DNA of 64,000 nt from Streptomyces sp. NBC_00582 (GCF_036345155.1 NZ_CP107772.1:4898001-4962000); one strand, 5' to 3'. Shown: positions 14,820 to 23,670, counted from the first letter of the stretch. Numbers and translations: made by a program. Notes: generated from the sequence alone by a model not told the origin.

Positions 14820-15725
14820 ATGACCCAACCCACCCCCCTTCGGCGAGCCCGAATCGCCCCGCCCGAAGCCCTGCGCATCGCGCTGGAACTCGCCGCCCAC
14901 GGCGTACCGACGTTCCCCCTGCGCGCGGGAAAGCGGCCGTTCGGCAACTGCCCGAACTGCAAGAACAGTGCATGCGGCGACCGGCCCCACATGAAGAACG
15001 CGGGCCCCTGCCAGTGCCCGGCACCGTGCCACGGATGGGCCGCCGCCACCACAGACCCCCACGTCCTCACCTCCCCCGCATGGGCCCACGCCTGGCAGCA
15101 CGCGCACGGCGTCGGCTACCACCCCGGCGGCGCCGGCGTCACCGTCGTCGACCTGGACAACCCCGCCGCCATCGCATGGGCCCGCGCGCAGCTGCCCGCC
15201 ACCCGCACCGTGCCGACCACCCGCGGCGAACACTGGATCTACCGCGGCGTGATGCGCTCCGCCAACGCCGTCCGGCCCGGCGTCGACATCAAATCGCACA
15301 TGCAGTACGCCCGATGGCTCGGCACCGGCACCGGCCGCACGCTCGAACTCCCGTCGGCCGTCCGCGCCCTCACCGCGAAGGAAGACACCACCCCCGCCCG
15401 CGCAGAGGTGGTGTCTTCCCTCCCCCGCGCCACCTGGGACCGCCACGCGGCCACCGGATGCCGCCACAACGAACGCTTCGTGCGCACCGGCCTGGCACGC
15501 GGTCTGACCCTCGTACGCGCCCGCACCGAATCCGGCGCCGGATCACAAGCGTTCGGCGCCGCGCGGTTCCTCGCCGTACAGCACACCGCCTGCCCGGGAC
15601 CCTGCGGACTCGCCGCGCTCGGGGAAGAGATCGTGGCCGCCGCCGTCGCCGTGGGCGTCCCGGAGGCGTACGCCCGCCGCGCGGTCACCAACGGCCTCAA
15701 CACCGGCCAGGGAGCCACCGCATGA
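14820..15725 (+). CDS. bifunctional DNA primase/polymerase (prim-pol)
   Basis: 301 aa, ATG after GGACCGGAG. N-terminal prim-pol fold: LAAHGVPTFPLRAGKRP, a Cys-rich zinc-like insertion (about 45-65, CPNCKNSACGD and CQCPAPCHGW), the metal-binding VTVVDLDNP near residue 110, GEHWIYRG near 140 and the GVDIKSHMQYA strand. Such proteins start replication in the AICE class that uses a prim-pol Rep with a separate helicase. Its stop overlaps the helicase start (ATGA), so the two are made together. Confidence 0.85.
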   Translation: MTQPTPLRRARIAPPEALRIALELAAHGVPTFPLRAGKRPFGNCPNCKNSACGDRPHMKNAGPCQCPAPCHGWAAATTDPHVLTSPAWAHAWQHAHGVGYHPGGAGVTVVDLDNPAAIAWARAQLPATRTVPTTRGEHWIYRGVMRSANAVRPGVDIKSHMQYARWLGTGTGRTLELPSAVRALTAKEDTTPARAEVVSSLPRATWDRHAATGCRHNERFVRTGLARGLTLVRARTESGAGSQAFGAARFLAVQHTACPGPCGLAALGEEIVAAAVAVGVPEAYARRAVTNGLNTGQGATA

Positions 15726-17245
15726 CGCAAAGGCCCCACACCCCCGACAACGGCCCGAAGGACGCCGCACAGCCCGCAGCACGCACGGCCGTGGGCGAGT
15801 CGGCAGGCGCCGCCCGCAAGGGCGTCCCTTCTGCCCTTCGCTCTGAGCCGCGCGCGGAAGAGCTGCCCGCGCCCTCCAACCCGCTCGCCGTCGCCCGCCG
15901 GCTGCTGCCGGACTGGCAGACCGAGGACGGACAGCTTGTCTGCCGCCGCTGGCGCGCATCGTGGATGCGGTGGACCGGCACATCTTGGCGCGAGATGGAC
16001 GAAGCGCAGATGCGCGCCCACATGTACACCCGTCTCGAACACGCCACCTACCAGGCACCGGGCAAGGACGGGCAGCCCGAGGAACGCGACTGGGCACCGA
16101 CGAAGCAGAAGATCAGCAACCTTCTTGACGCGCTCGGAGCGATCACTCTGCTGCCCACCGACACCGACGCCCCCGCGTGGATCGACCGCGACGGCGAGCC
16201 GGACGGCGGCCCGATCGTGGCGTGTGAGAACGGTCTGCTGCGCATCCGTGACCGCGCACTGCTGCCGCACAGTCCCGGATTCTTCAACCTCGTGTCCGTC
16301 CCCTTCACCTACGACCCCGCCGCCACCGCACCGACGTGGGAACGCTTCCTGGCCCAGCTCTGGCCCGACGACCCCGACGCCATCCACGCCGTACAGGAAT
16401 GGTTCGGCTACGTCCTGTCCGGCCGCACCGACCAACAGAAGATTCTGCTCATGGTCGGCCCGACGCGTTCCGGTAAGGGCACGATCGCCCGCGTCCTCAA
16501 AGAGTTGGTCGGCAAAGAGAACCTCGCCGGCCCCACGCTCGCCGGACTCGGCACGAACTTCGGACTGTCCACCCTGCTGGGCAAGCCGCTCGCGGTCATC
16601 TCCGACGCCCGCCTGTCCGGGAACGACAACAGTCAGGTGGTTGAGCGGCTGTTGACGATCTCTGGTGAGGACACGATCGACATCGACCGCAAGTACCGCG
16701 AGCCCTGGACCGGCAAGCTGCCTACCCGGCTGATGATCCTGTCCAACGAACTGCCGCACTTCGGCGACTCATCCGGCGTCATCGCCCGCCGGTTCGTCCT
16801 GCTCAACATGACCGTGTCGTGGCTGGGCAAGGAAGACACCACCCTCACCGACAAGCTCGCCGCAGAGATGCCCGGCATCCTCAATTGGGCCCTTGACGGA
16901 CTGGCCCGGTTGGAGCGCACCGGGCGGATCACCGAGCCGAAATCCAGCCGAGAAGCGGTCATCACGATGCGCGACACCGCATCCCCCACCAGCGCGTTCA
17001 TCCGCGAACGCTGCACCACCGGCCCGACGTGCACCATCCCCGTAGACACGCTGTGGAGCGTCTGGCGGGACTGGGCAGAGGACAACGGCGTCAAGCCCGG
17101 CACAAAGCAGGTGTTCGGCCGCAACCTCCTCTCCGTCGTCCCCCAGCTCAACCGCACCCGCCCCCGGGACGCCTACGGCCGACAGGTGGCCATCTACGCC
17201 GGCATCACCCTCAGGCCCTCCGAACCACATCAGCCAGAGTCGTGA
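15722..17245 (+). CDS. P4/D5-type SF3 replicative helicase
   Basis: 507 aa. After a Pro/Ala-rich 50-residue start comes a D5-N-like domain and the SF3 ATPase: Walker A VGPTRSGKGT (about 235-245), Walker B LAVISDARL, sensor region RLMILSNELPHF, then FVLLNMTVSW. The C-terminal 80 residues look like the wHTH found at the end of P4-type helicases. With the upstream prim-pol it forms the replication unit of the excised element. Family length and motifs are complete, so it should be active. Confidence 0.85.
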   Translation: MTQRPHTPDNGPKDAAQPAARTAVGESAGAARKGVPSALRSEPRAEELPAPSNPLAVARRLLPDWQTEDGQLVCRRWRASWMRWTGTSWREMDEAQMRAHMYTRLEHATYQAPGKDGQPEERDWAPTKQKISNLLDALGAITLLPTDTDAPAWIDRDGEPDGGPIVACENGLLRIRDRALLPHSPGFFNLVSVPFTYDPAATAPTWERFLAQLWPDDPDAIHAVQEWFGYVLSGRTDQQKILLMVGPTRSGKGTIARVLKELVGKENLAGPTLAGLGTNFGLSTLLGKPLAVISDARLSGNDNSQVVERLLTISGEDTIDIDRKYREPWTGKLPTRLMILSNELPHFGDSSGVIARRFVLLNMTVSWLGKEDTTLTDKLAAEMPGILNWALDGLARLERTGRITEPKSSREAVITMRDTASPTSAFIRERCTTGPTCTIPVDTLWSVWRDWAEDNGVKPGTKQVFGRNLLSVVPQLNRTRPRDAYGRQVAIYAGITLRPSEPHQPES

Positions 17246-17297
17246 CTCACCGCGACTCAGACCGCCCCCGGCAGCACGCTCTGAGTCGCGGTGAGTC
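17244..17297 (+). terminator. 18-bp perfect inverted repeat after the helicase
   Basis: Arms GACTCACCGCGACTCAGA (17244-17261) and TCTGAGTCGCGGTGAGTC (17280-17297) with an 18-nt loop. The left arm starts inside the helicase stop codon. It is most likely a terminator, but it is unusually long and has a repeated GTGAGTCGCGG-like core, so a protein-binding site ahead of xis is also possible. Confidence 0.6.
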
Positions 17298-17366
17298 GCG
17301 GCTCAGAGCAATGTCACCCCAACCCTGTTCCGGCCCGGAGCCGTCCCGCCACGGAGGTACGCGCCG

Positions 17367-17570
17367 ATGAGTACCGCCATCGAGTCGCCCACCGATCAGT
17401 TGCTCTACACCCCGGAAGAAGCCGCCAAGGTTCTCCGCTTCGGCCGCTCAACCGTCTACGAACTCATGGCTGAAGGCGCCTTGATCTACGTCAAGCGCGG
17501 TCGCTCGCGCCGCATCCGCCGCAGCGACCTGGAGGCGTACGTCAACGCCCTCGAACCGGCCGCAGCCTGA
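17367..17570 (+). CDS. xis: excisionase (Xis), helix-turn-helix
   Basis: 67 aa. MerR/BldC-like winged helix: LLYTPEEAAKVLRFGRSTVY, then YVKRGRSRRIRRSDLEAYV, the usual form of AICE excisionases. 63 bp ahead of int on the same strand, with a hairpin in between. It should bend DNA near the att site and turn the integrase toward excision. Confidence 0.85.
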   Translation: MSTAIESPTDQLLYTPEEAAKVLRFGRSTVYELMAEGALIYVKRGRSRRIRRSDLEAYVNALEPAAA

Positions 17571-17585
17571 TCACCTCACCCCACT

Positions 17586-17612
17586 CGGCTCCGGGCACCG
17601 TGCCCGGAGCCG
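17586..17612 (+). terminator. hairpin between xis and int
   Basis: Perfect 12-bp arms CGGCTCCGGGCA (17586-17597) and TGCCCGGAGCCG (17601-17612) with a CCG loop, followed by TTCTGTT. It would lower int transcription relative to xis, or separate their messages. Confidence 0.65.
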
Positions 17613-17633
17613 TTCTGTTGCACAGAGGAGCAC

Positions 17634-19061
17634 ATGAGCCCCCGCCCCAAGAAGCCGAACATGGAGTCGTCCGTCTACGAGGGCAATGACGGTTGGTGGC
17701 ATGGTCGCGTCACCATGGGAGTCAAGGACGACGGCAGCCCCGACCGGCGCCACCGCCGGGCCCGGACGGAAACCGAAGTGAAGCGCAAGGTCCGCGAGTT
17801 GGAGGACCTGCGGGACAAGGCACGCGCCCCCAAGGCAGGCCGGAAGCCGACCGTAGAGCAGTGGATGACCACCTACCTCACCGACATCGCATCCCTGAAG
17901 CTCAAGCCGCGCTCACTGGATGACTACTGGTCCAAGACCAGGAACGACATCGTGCCCGGCATCGGCAAACACCGTCTCGACAAGCTTGAGCCGGAGCACC
18001 TGGAACGGATGTACCGCGTCATGCTCGACGAGGGCCACGCACCCTCACACGTGCTGAAGGTGCATCGCATCCTGTCCCGTGCCCTGAAAATCGCTCACCG
18101 CCGGCGCCTCGTTGTCGAGAACGTGGCCACCCTCGTTGACCCGCCCACGGTCGACGAGACGGAGGCGAACCCGTTCACGACGGAAGAGGCAAAGGCGTTC
18201 TTGAGAGCCGCCGCGAAGCGCCCCACGTTCATGCGCTGGTGTGTCGGTGTCGGCATGGGTTTCCGGCAGGGCGAGACCCTCGGTCTGAGGTGGCCGTACG
18301 TCGACTTCGACAACGAACTCTTCCGCCCGGAGTGGCAGCTACAGCGGCTGACGTGGCGCCACGGCTGCGAGGACCCGCACGCGTGCGGCACCAAGTTCCA
18401 CCGGTTCGAGCCCTGCCCGCCGGACTGCCGGACCCACAAGGGCTACAAGCGCGGTTGCCCGAAGCCGTGCCCGCAGGGCTGCACAGGCCATGCCCGCGCA
18501 TGCCCCGACCGCAAGGGCGGCGGCTTGGTCTTCACACGCCCCAAGACCAAGAAGAGCCGGAACGCCGTACCCATCCCGCCGCCGTTCATCCCCTACCTGC
18601 GCGAGCACCAGGCGCAGCAGCAGAAAGCGCGCGCCGCAGCTGGCGACGCGTGGGAGGAAACCAAGCTGGTCTTTACCCGCCCGGACGGCCGTCCCCTCGA
18701 CCCGCGGCAGGACTGGGAAGAGTTCAAGGAACTGTTGGCGGAAGCCGGGATCGACGACCGGCGCCTGTACGACGGGAGCCGCCACACCGCCGGGACGATC
18801 CTGAACGAACTCGGGGTGGACATGCCCACGATCATGGAGATACTCCGGCACACCCAGATCAGTCAGACCCGCCGGTACGTGAAGGGGCGCTCACACCTGT
18901 CGAAGGACGCCATGCGTCGCATGGGCAATACCTTCATGCCCAGCCCGGCACCCGCCCCGGAGCCGCAGCCGGAGCCCCGCCCCGAACCGTCCGTTGAGAC
19001 CAGCATTGAGACCAGGGACAGCCGCACGGCCCGCGCACAACGCCGTCGCCGCATCCGCTGA
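17634..19061 (+). CDS. int: tyrosine-type site-specific integrase
   Basis: 475 aa from ATG with GAGGAG upstream. N-terminal arm-binding region, a SAM-like core-binding domain (about 75-165) and a catalytic domain from 180. Catalytic residues: Arg in GFRQGETLGLRW, Arg/His in DGSRHTAGTIL, and Tyr in QTRRYVKG. The usual first His of HxxR is replaced (DGSR). A Cys-rich insertion of about 50 residues (CEDPHACG through CPQGCTGHARAC) splits the catalytic domain, as in other AICE integrases. The C-terminal Pro/Glu-rich tail overlaps the putative right arm sites. Integrates into tRNA-Thr(CGT), judging by the adjacent att core. Confidence 0.9.
   Translation: MSPRPKKPNMESSVYEGNDGWWHGRVTMGVKDDGSPDRRHRRARTETEVKRKVRELEDLRDKARAPKAGRKPTVEQWMTTYLTDIASLKLKPRSLDDYWSKTRNDIVPGIGKHRLDKLEPEHLERMYRVMLDEGHAPSHVLKVHRILSRALKIAHRRRLVVENVATLVDPPTVDETEANPFTTEEAKAFLRAAAKRPTFMRWCVGVGMGFRQGETLGLRWPYVDFDNELFRPEWQLQRLTWRHGCEDPHACGTKFHRFEPCPPDCRTHKGYKRGCPKPCPQGCTGHARACPDRKGGGLVFTRPKTKKSRNAVPIPPPFIPYLREHQAQQQKARAAAGDAWEETKLVFTRPDGRPLDPRQDWEEFKELLAEAGIDDRRLYDGSRHTAGTILNELGVDMPTIMEILRHTQISQTRRYVKGRSHLSKDAMRRMGNTFMPSPAPAPEPQPEPRPEPSVETSIETRDSRTARAQRRRRIR
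18994..19013 (+). repeat. right pair of putative integrase arm-type sites
   Basis: TTGAGACC at 18994-19001 and 19006-19013, a 12-bp period identical to the pair at 613-632. It lies inside the 3' end of int, 92 bp from the right core. Confidence 0.5.
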
Positions 19062-19068
19062 ACGAGAA

Positions 19069-19099
19069 AGCCCAGCTCAGACACTGTCTGGGCTGGGCT
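19069..19099. terminator. int terminator
   Basis: 14-bp arms AGCCCAGCTCAGAC (19069-19082) and GTCTGGGCTGGGCT (19086-19099) with one wobble position and an ACT loop, 8 bp after the int stop and just before the att core. Suitable for both directions. Confidence 0.65.
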
Positions 19100-19104
19100 T
19101 AGAA

Positions 19105-19148
19105 AGAGCCGCCTTCGGGATTCGAACCCGAGACCTACGCATTACGAG
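19105..19148 (-). repeat. right attachment site of the AICE (tRNA-Thr 3' part)
   Basis: Second perfect copy of the 44-bp core. On the minus strand it again begins at the anticodon loop CTCGTAA. The bases to its right (ACCATGAGCG) do not continue into a tRNA 5' half, so the target gene is not restored here; the next element probably starts at this point. Confidence 0.9.
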
Positions 19149-19493
19149 ACCATGAGCGTTCGTGTTGCCTGGTACCTCGTCGTGCTGCGTGGTGACGTTT
19201 TTCCTGATCAGAGCACGTGCGGCAGGTTGGCCTGTGCCGCGCTGTGTTGCACCGTCCAAAGGCGTCTGTCCACCGGCTGTCCACCGGTGGAGCTGCCAGC
19301 GGCCCACCGGCGCGACCTCAGTTGAGCTGGCTGCGCCAGGTCACCCCGTTCCAAGCGACGAGCACCGGTCGCTGTCGGACCTCTACAAGCCGTTTCACCA
19401 CCATTGCTGAGCACCCTGACCACCCCGGGTTCCAACATGCACCGTGAACGGGTGATCGCAGGTTACTCCGGCCGGCGCTGCGCGGTCAGAGCA
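19149..19493. other. gene-free junction between AICE and defence island
   Basis: No convincing gene. A tandem 11-bp duplication CTGTCCACCGG (19266-19276 and 19277-19287) is the only structure that I see. It should be the left end of a second element if the tandem-array reading is right. Confidence 0.4.
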
Positions 19494-21134
19494 TTAGTCG
19501 TGGACCGTAGCGCCGCTGAACCATTGCCGTGCCACTGCTTCGCTGGGCGGGCTGAGCGGAGTCACGAAGACGACCGCTAGGCGCCTGACGGCCCGGGAGC
19601 AGCAGACGTAGAAGAGGTTGCGGGAGCGGGAGGCTCGTTCCTTGCGGTGGTCGTCTCCGGTGAGCATGCGGTCGACGTTGAACTGGTTCCATGCGCTGTC
19701 GTCGATCATGACCACGACGTTCTCGAACTCGTCGCCCTTAACGCCGTGCTGGGTGGAGAAGGGGGTGAGCTCGTTGCGGTACTCGGTGAGACGGACAACC
19801 TCCTGGTATTTGATAGCGCGCAGGCCAGCCGCGAAGTCGGCGTCTCTTTGGGCACGTTCGTCGAGGCCCTCCGCGCCGATGGTGCGTTCAATGGATTTGA
19901 CCCTGCCCGGCGGAGTGATCAGCTTGGCGCGGGTAACGGCGTCAAGGACGTCGCCAACGGTGCCCGTGGCCCGGACGGCGGTGATCTCCTGGAGTATGCC
20001 GTTGATCCTGGCTTTGTCCGAGTGCTTGCGGATGGTGAGAGGCCCTGTGCCGAGCAGGGAAGTGAGGTGGGCGTACTCCTGGGCTTCGTAGGCGGCGCAC
20101 AGCTCCTCGATGCTCTTCATGAACTGGGCGTAAGGCTCGGTTCCCTCCAGAAGGTCGTCCCTCCCGTGGCTCCCTCGTTTGCTGTAAAGCTGGAGGAGGT
20201 TGGGGTAGCCATGAGCGGCTGCGATGCTGCGGTGCGTCAGGCTCAGGTACTTGACCCCCGTCGCAGGCCAGCCGCAGGTGTCGAGCACTGTCCGGGCCCG
20301 CTGGACCGGGTTCTCGTCCTCAGCGCCGGGCAGCTTGAGGATCAGGCGGACCTCGCCTGCAGTTTTGTCGGGGTCCGGTTGCTGGATCAAGTCGGGTCGG
20401 ATCTTGTTCAGGACGTCGACGATCGGCTTCGCGCAGCGGTGGTTGCCATGCATGGTGAGCGTGATCAGGTCGTCCCGCTCCAGGGCGCCGACGCCGGTGT
20501 TGTAGATCTTCTGCATGGAGTCGCCGAAGAAGCCGACGGTGCAGGCGGGTCCGGTCGCCGTGGCGATGTGGTCCAAGAGGAGGGTGACGGTGGCAGAGAA
20601 GGTGTCCTGGTACTCGTCGACGAAGACCACCGGGTAGCGGTGGGCGATGATCCTCGCGAGTTTGGAGTGAGAGCCGATCAGTGCGGATGCGAGCGCGAGG
20701 ACCTCGTCGTGGGAGATTTTCCCGTCGGCGAAGCGCCGGCCCCGATCTTGGTACTCGATCCGGAGGCCGGAAGCGAGTTCTGCCATGTCCTGGGGGCGCG
20801 GCAAGCCTTGGTTGTACTCGATGAGAGCGTCCAGCAGTTCGCGCTGATGATCTTGGATCAGACTCCACAGGAACTCGTGGATCGTGCCGACGTACACCAG
20901 GGGGTCGTCAGCGATGCGCTGCTTGATCTGGTGCTTGGCCACGTTGGTGTAGGTGATGCAGGCGATCTGCTTACCGGCCTGTTCCAGGGCGGACCGCCGG
21001 GTGTTGAGCAGGTAGAGAAGGGCTTCCACCAGGGCCGTGGTCTTGCCGGCGCCGGCCCCGGCTTCCACGAGGAAGTTGCTCCGGGCGTCGAGGGCGGCGC
21101 GGATACCTTCGCGGACTTCTACCTCATCAGCCAC
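19494..21134 (-). CDS. gajB: UvrD/Rep-type SF1 helicase (GajB-like)
   Basis: 546 aa. Motif I AGAGAGKTTA (26-33), motif Ia ITYTNVAKHQI, motif II FVDEYQDT (173-178), motif III GFFGDSMQKIY, motif V THRS...TQHGVKGDEFENVVV and motif VI NLFYVCCSRAVRRLAVVF. It is about 200 residues shorter than housekeeping UvrD/PcrA, as expected for GajB. The start overlaps the end of the OLD nuclease gene by 16 bp, so the pair is co-translated. In Gabija systems GajB works with the GajA nuclease and is activated by DNA ends or nucleotide depletion. Class-2 OLD nucleases are defined by such a neighbour. Confidence 0.75.
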   Translation of the reverse strand: MADEVEVREGIRAALDARSNFLVEAGAGAGKTTALVEALLYLLNTRRSALEQAGKQIACITYTNVAKHQIKQRIADDPLVYVGTIHEFLWSLIQDHQRELLDALIEYNQGLPRPQDMAELASGLRIEYQDRGRRFADGKISHDEVLALASALIGSHSKLARIIAHRYPVVFVDEYQDTFSATVTLLLDHIATATGPACTVGFFGDSMQKIYNTGVGALERDDLITLTMHGNHRCAKPIVDVLNKIRPDLIQQPDPDKTAGEVRLILKLPGAEDENPVQRARTVLDTCGWPATGVKYLSLTHRSIAAAHGYPNLLQLYSKRGSHGRDDLLEGTEPYAQFMKSIEELCAAYEAQEYAHLTSLLGTGPLTIRKHSDKARINGILQEITAVRATGTVGDVLDAVTRAKLITPPGRVKSIERTIGAEGLDERAQRDADFAAGLRAIKYQEVVRLTEYRNELTPFSTQHGVKGDEFENVVVMIDDSAWNQFNVDRMLTGDDHRKERASRSRNLFYVCCSRAVRRLAVVFVTPLSPPSEAVARQWFSGATVHD

Positions 21135-23125
21135 TGCAGGCCTTCCCGGATATAGCGGGGGACCGTCCAGCCCTCCGTGAGGACCATGTCGAACGCGAAG
21201 TCGGTTTTCTTGCGGCTCAGTCGCTCGGCGATGGGGAAGGCGGCGGCAGCGATGGCCTCGGGGCTCGGCATGATGCCGACCTCGCTGGTGAAGGCGTTCT
21301 TGAGGGCCAGGGTGCCCAGGTTGCGGGCGAACATGTCAGCGTTGGCAATGATCATGGCGTCCTCGAAGCTGCGCCCGCACGGCCCCCCGTCCGCTTCCGG
21401 CATCTCGTAGGCGACGCGTACGTTCCCGCAGACTTTCGCCTCTGCCGGGGCCTGCAGGAGCGCCTTGACCTCACTGAGCTTCGGCACCCAATCCTTGAGG
21501 GTGGCATTGGAGGTGAGAGCACCGCCGGTGTCGGGCGCGCAGCGTTTTTTGGTGGCGGGGTCTACCGAGTCGAGGTCGGTGATTACCAGCGCCGGGACGC
21601 CGAGGAACTCCAGGAGAGTCTTGAACCGGGCGGCGTATGCATCGCCGACCTCAATGATCGAGATGTACTGGTTTGCCAGTTCAGGCGCACACTTGCTGAT
21701 CATGGCGCGGAGGAGGAGCCGTTCAGCGGTTCCCTCGATCAAGATGATGCGGTCGGCGAAGAACATGTCGCAGCGGTGCGTGTGCATGTACTGGGCGAGG
21801 AACTGAAGGGTCGTCTTCCCGTTGGTCTGCTGCTTGGTGGTGTGCTCGAAGTCGGAGAGGTCCTTGACCTTGAGGGCGGGACCGTTGCAGTCGAAGTAGC
21901 GCACGGCACCAAAACCGCTACTCGCGACAATGTGCGAGGAATGGGTGGTCAGGACCGCCTGGACGGCCCACTCTTCCCTCTCCAAGAGGCGGTTGATGTT
22001 GCTGATGAAGACTTCCTGCATCTGGGGGTGCAGGTGGGCTTCGGGTTCCTCGATGAAGAGCAGTTGTAGGGCCGGTCGGGGCTTCAAGCGCAGGTAGGCG
22101 TGGTAAAAGCCGATGACCTGGACCACAGTGCTGATGAGCTTGCTGTAGCCGAGGCCGTTGTGCCCCTCAGGCAGCGGATGGTCGCTCCCAGGTGAGGCGT
22201 ACTGGATGCGGGTGCTGCCGCGGAGAATATCCCCGGACTCGATCAGCGAGATGATCTCCGGCGTTTGCAGCGGAGCGATAGTGCCCACACCGAAGGTCCG
22301 CAGTTCGTCGAGGATGGGTCGGAACAACAGGCCGTAGCTGACGTCGATGTCCTTTGAAGCGACGGCCAGCGCCTGCTCGATGCCCTCAATGTTCTGATTG
22401 CGTTCCTCGTCGGCGCTGTTCGCCTTGTAGAAGCTCTCGAAGGTCTTGGACAACGTGCGGGCCCGGTCTGCGGGGACGTCGTCGATACGGGGCTGGGCGT
22501 GGATGGACTTTACCGACAGCACCCTGCGCGCCGCAGCCGGCGTGATCTCCCGGCGGACGTTCGGGTCCAGGGCAGAGACCGCCCAGTAGGAAGGGGCGTA
22601 GAAGGTGGAAAAGTTCTTGCGGAGGAACTTGCCCCAGTCAAAGGCCGGGCCTTGCCGGGTCAGGGCAGCGTCCACTTGCTCGAGAAGGTCGCGCGGCCGC
22701 TTCACACTCAGGACCGCTTCGAGCCGGGCCTCCAGGCAATCCTCGTCCAGGTCCAGGATGATCCCGGACAACAAGGCGAGGTCGTCCTCCACGGTGTAGG
22801 CGATGACGACCTGCAGACTGATGGCAGGGATGAGCTCTTCCGCTGCCTTCAACTGCTCTTCGCGGGTCTCGCTGCTGTCCTCCGGAACGGCCCGGGCGGT
22901 GCGGTAGGCCTCCACGGCCGACTTGATCCCCTTGATCTTGCTGACGGACAGGTCCTCCAGTACAAACTTGCTGTCGTCGCTGCCGAAGAACTTGTCGAAG
23001 AGGTTGGCAAAGGACGTCTTGCCGCTGTTGTTCCGGCCCACTACGAGCGTGGCCTTCTTGTCGATCTTCACCTCTACGTCCTGCAGCGCGCGGAAGTTCG
23101 TCACTTTGGCACAGGTCAGCTGCAC
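21119..23125 (-). CDS. gajA: OLD-family ATPase/TOPRIM nuclease (GajA-like)
   Basis: 668 aa. ABC-type ATPase split by a coiled region: Walker A VVGRNNSGKTS (28-38), signature NGLGYSKLIS (323-332), Walker B QLLFIEEPEAHLHPQ (354-368), H-loop TTHSSHIV. The C-terminal TOPRIM has IILIEGTAERLLL (Glu464) and VITDLDSVD (Asp517, Asp519). This is the architecture of class-2 OLD nucleases including GajA of the Gabija anti-phage system (GajA of B. cereus is somewhat shorter). All catalytic residues that I know are present. Overlaps the helicase gene downstream. System type is assigned by architecture and gene order. Confidence 0.75.
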   Translation of the reverse strand: MQLTCAKVTNFRALQDVEVKIDKKATLVVGRNNSGKTSFANLFDKFFGSDDSKFVLEDLSVSKIKGIKSAVEAYRTARAVPEDSSETREEQLKAAEELIPAISLQVVIAYTVEDDLALLSGIILDLDEDCLEARLEAVLSVKRPRDLLEQVDAALTRQGPAFDWGKFLRKNFSTFYAPSYWAVSALDPNVRREITPAAARRVLSVKSIHAQPRIDDVPADRARTLSKTFESFYKANSADEERNQNIEGIEQALAVASKDIDVSYGLLFRPILDELRTFGVGTIAPLQTPEIISLIESGDILRGSTRIQYASPGSDHPLPEGHNGLGYSKLISTVVQVIGFYHAYLRLKPRPALQLLFIEEPEAHLHPQMQEVFISNINRLLEREEWAVQAVLTTHSSHIVASSGFGAVRYFDCNGPALKVKDLSDFEHTTKQQTNGKTTLQFLAQYMHTHRCDMFFADRIILIEGTAERLLLRAMISKCAPELANQYISIIEVGDAYAARFKTLLEFLGVPALVITDLDSVDPATKKRCAPDTGGALTSNATLKDWVPKLSEVKALLQAPAEAKVCGNVRVAYEMPEADGGPCGRSFEDAMIIANADMFARNLGTLALKNAFTSEVGIMPSPEAIAAAAFPIAERLSRKKTDFAFDMVLTEGWTVPRYIREGLQWLMR

Positions 23126-23670
23126 TGGCTCTCCCGAGCTGTTCCACCCCTAGCCTGCCGCACCGACCCAGCAGGCGCACCGATTTGATGCAGTATCAGG
23201 CACACCATGAGCCCAGATCCGCGCTTCCCCAAAAGTGGATCATATGTTCGACGGCTAGGGTGACTGGCCCCGCCCGAAAATCGCCGGGCGCGGGTTTCCC
23301 AGGCACTGCGGACGGCTCGCCGTGACAGAAGAGGGAAGTCCAGGACACCGAGAGTGGCCGGGGCGCAGTACGGCGCGGCTCCCCCGGCTGTGGATTTGGC
23401 TGGGCGAAGGTCGAGAGGGCCCGGAGGCAGCTGAAACAGCGGCGGCCGAGATCCCCGACAGTCCTTGCTCCAATCAGCACGACCGCCCGGCACCACAGGG
23501 AACGCGGGAGTCGAGATCGTCCCCGACAAGATCACTTGGCAGGCGTTCCATGCCTCATAAAATTGCCAGCCACACCCGGCCTCTCGGCCTCCCGAGCCTA
23601 CGAATGACCGGGACCGATCCCACCAACCAGCTAGAGATTCAGTAGCGCCCCCGGATGAAGGACTCCTCCA
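23126..23670. other. gene-free stretch upstream of the Gabija-like pair
   Basis: 545 bp with only short frames of poor composition. It must hold the promoter for the minus-strand pair and perhaps for the AbrB-like gene. I see no strong hairpin or repeat. Confidence 0.4.

Larger units (their letters stand above)
452..19148. mobile_element. AICE (integrative and conjugative element), complete, in tRNA-Thr site
   Basis: The segment between the 44-bp direct repeats has all modules of an AICE: integrase and excisionase beside one att site, a prim-pol/SF3-helicase replication pair, a single FtsK/TraB-type translocase, small Spd membrane proteins, a GntR-type regulator and Nudix/XRE regulators like those of pSAM2-type elements. 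Transfer in this class moves double-stranded DNA with one pump and needs no type IV secretion system, which fits the absence of VirB genes here. All core genes look intact, so it may be able to excise. Confidence 0.9.

Noticed and set aside
19266..19287. Tandem 11-bp repeat CTGTCCACCGG
   Set aside because: Only two units, no further copies or gene context; likely a local duplication in GC-rich DNA.
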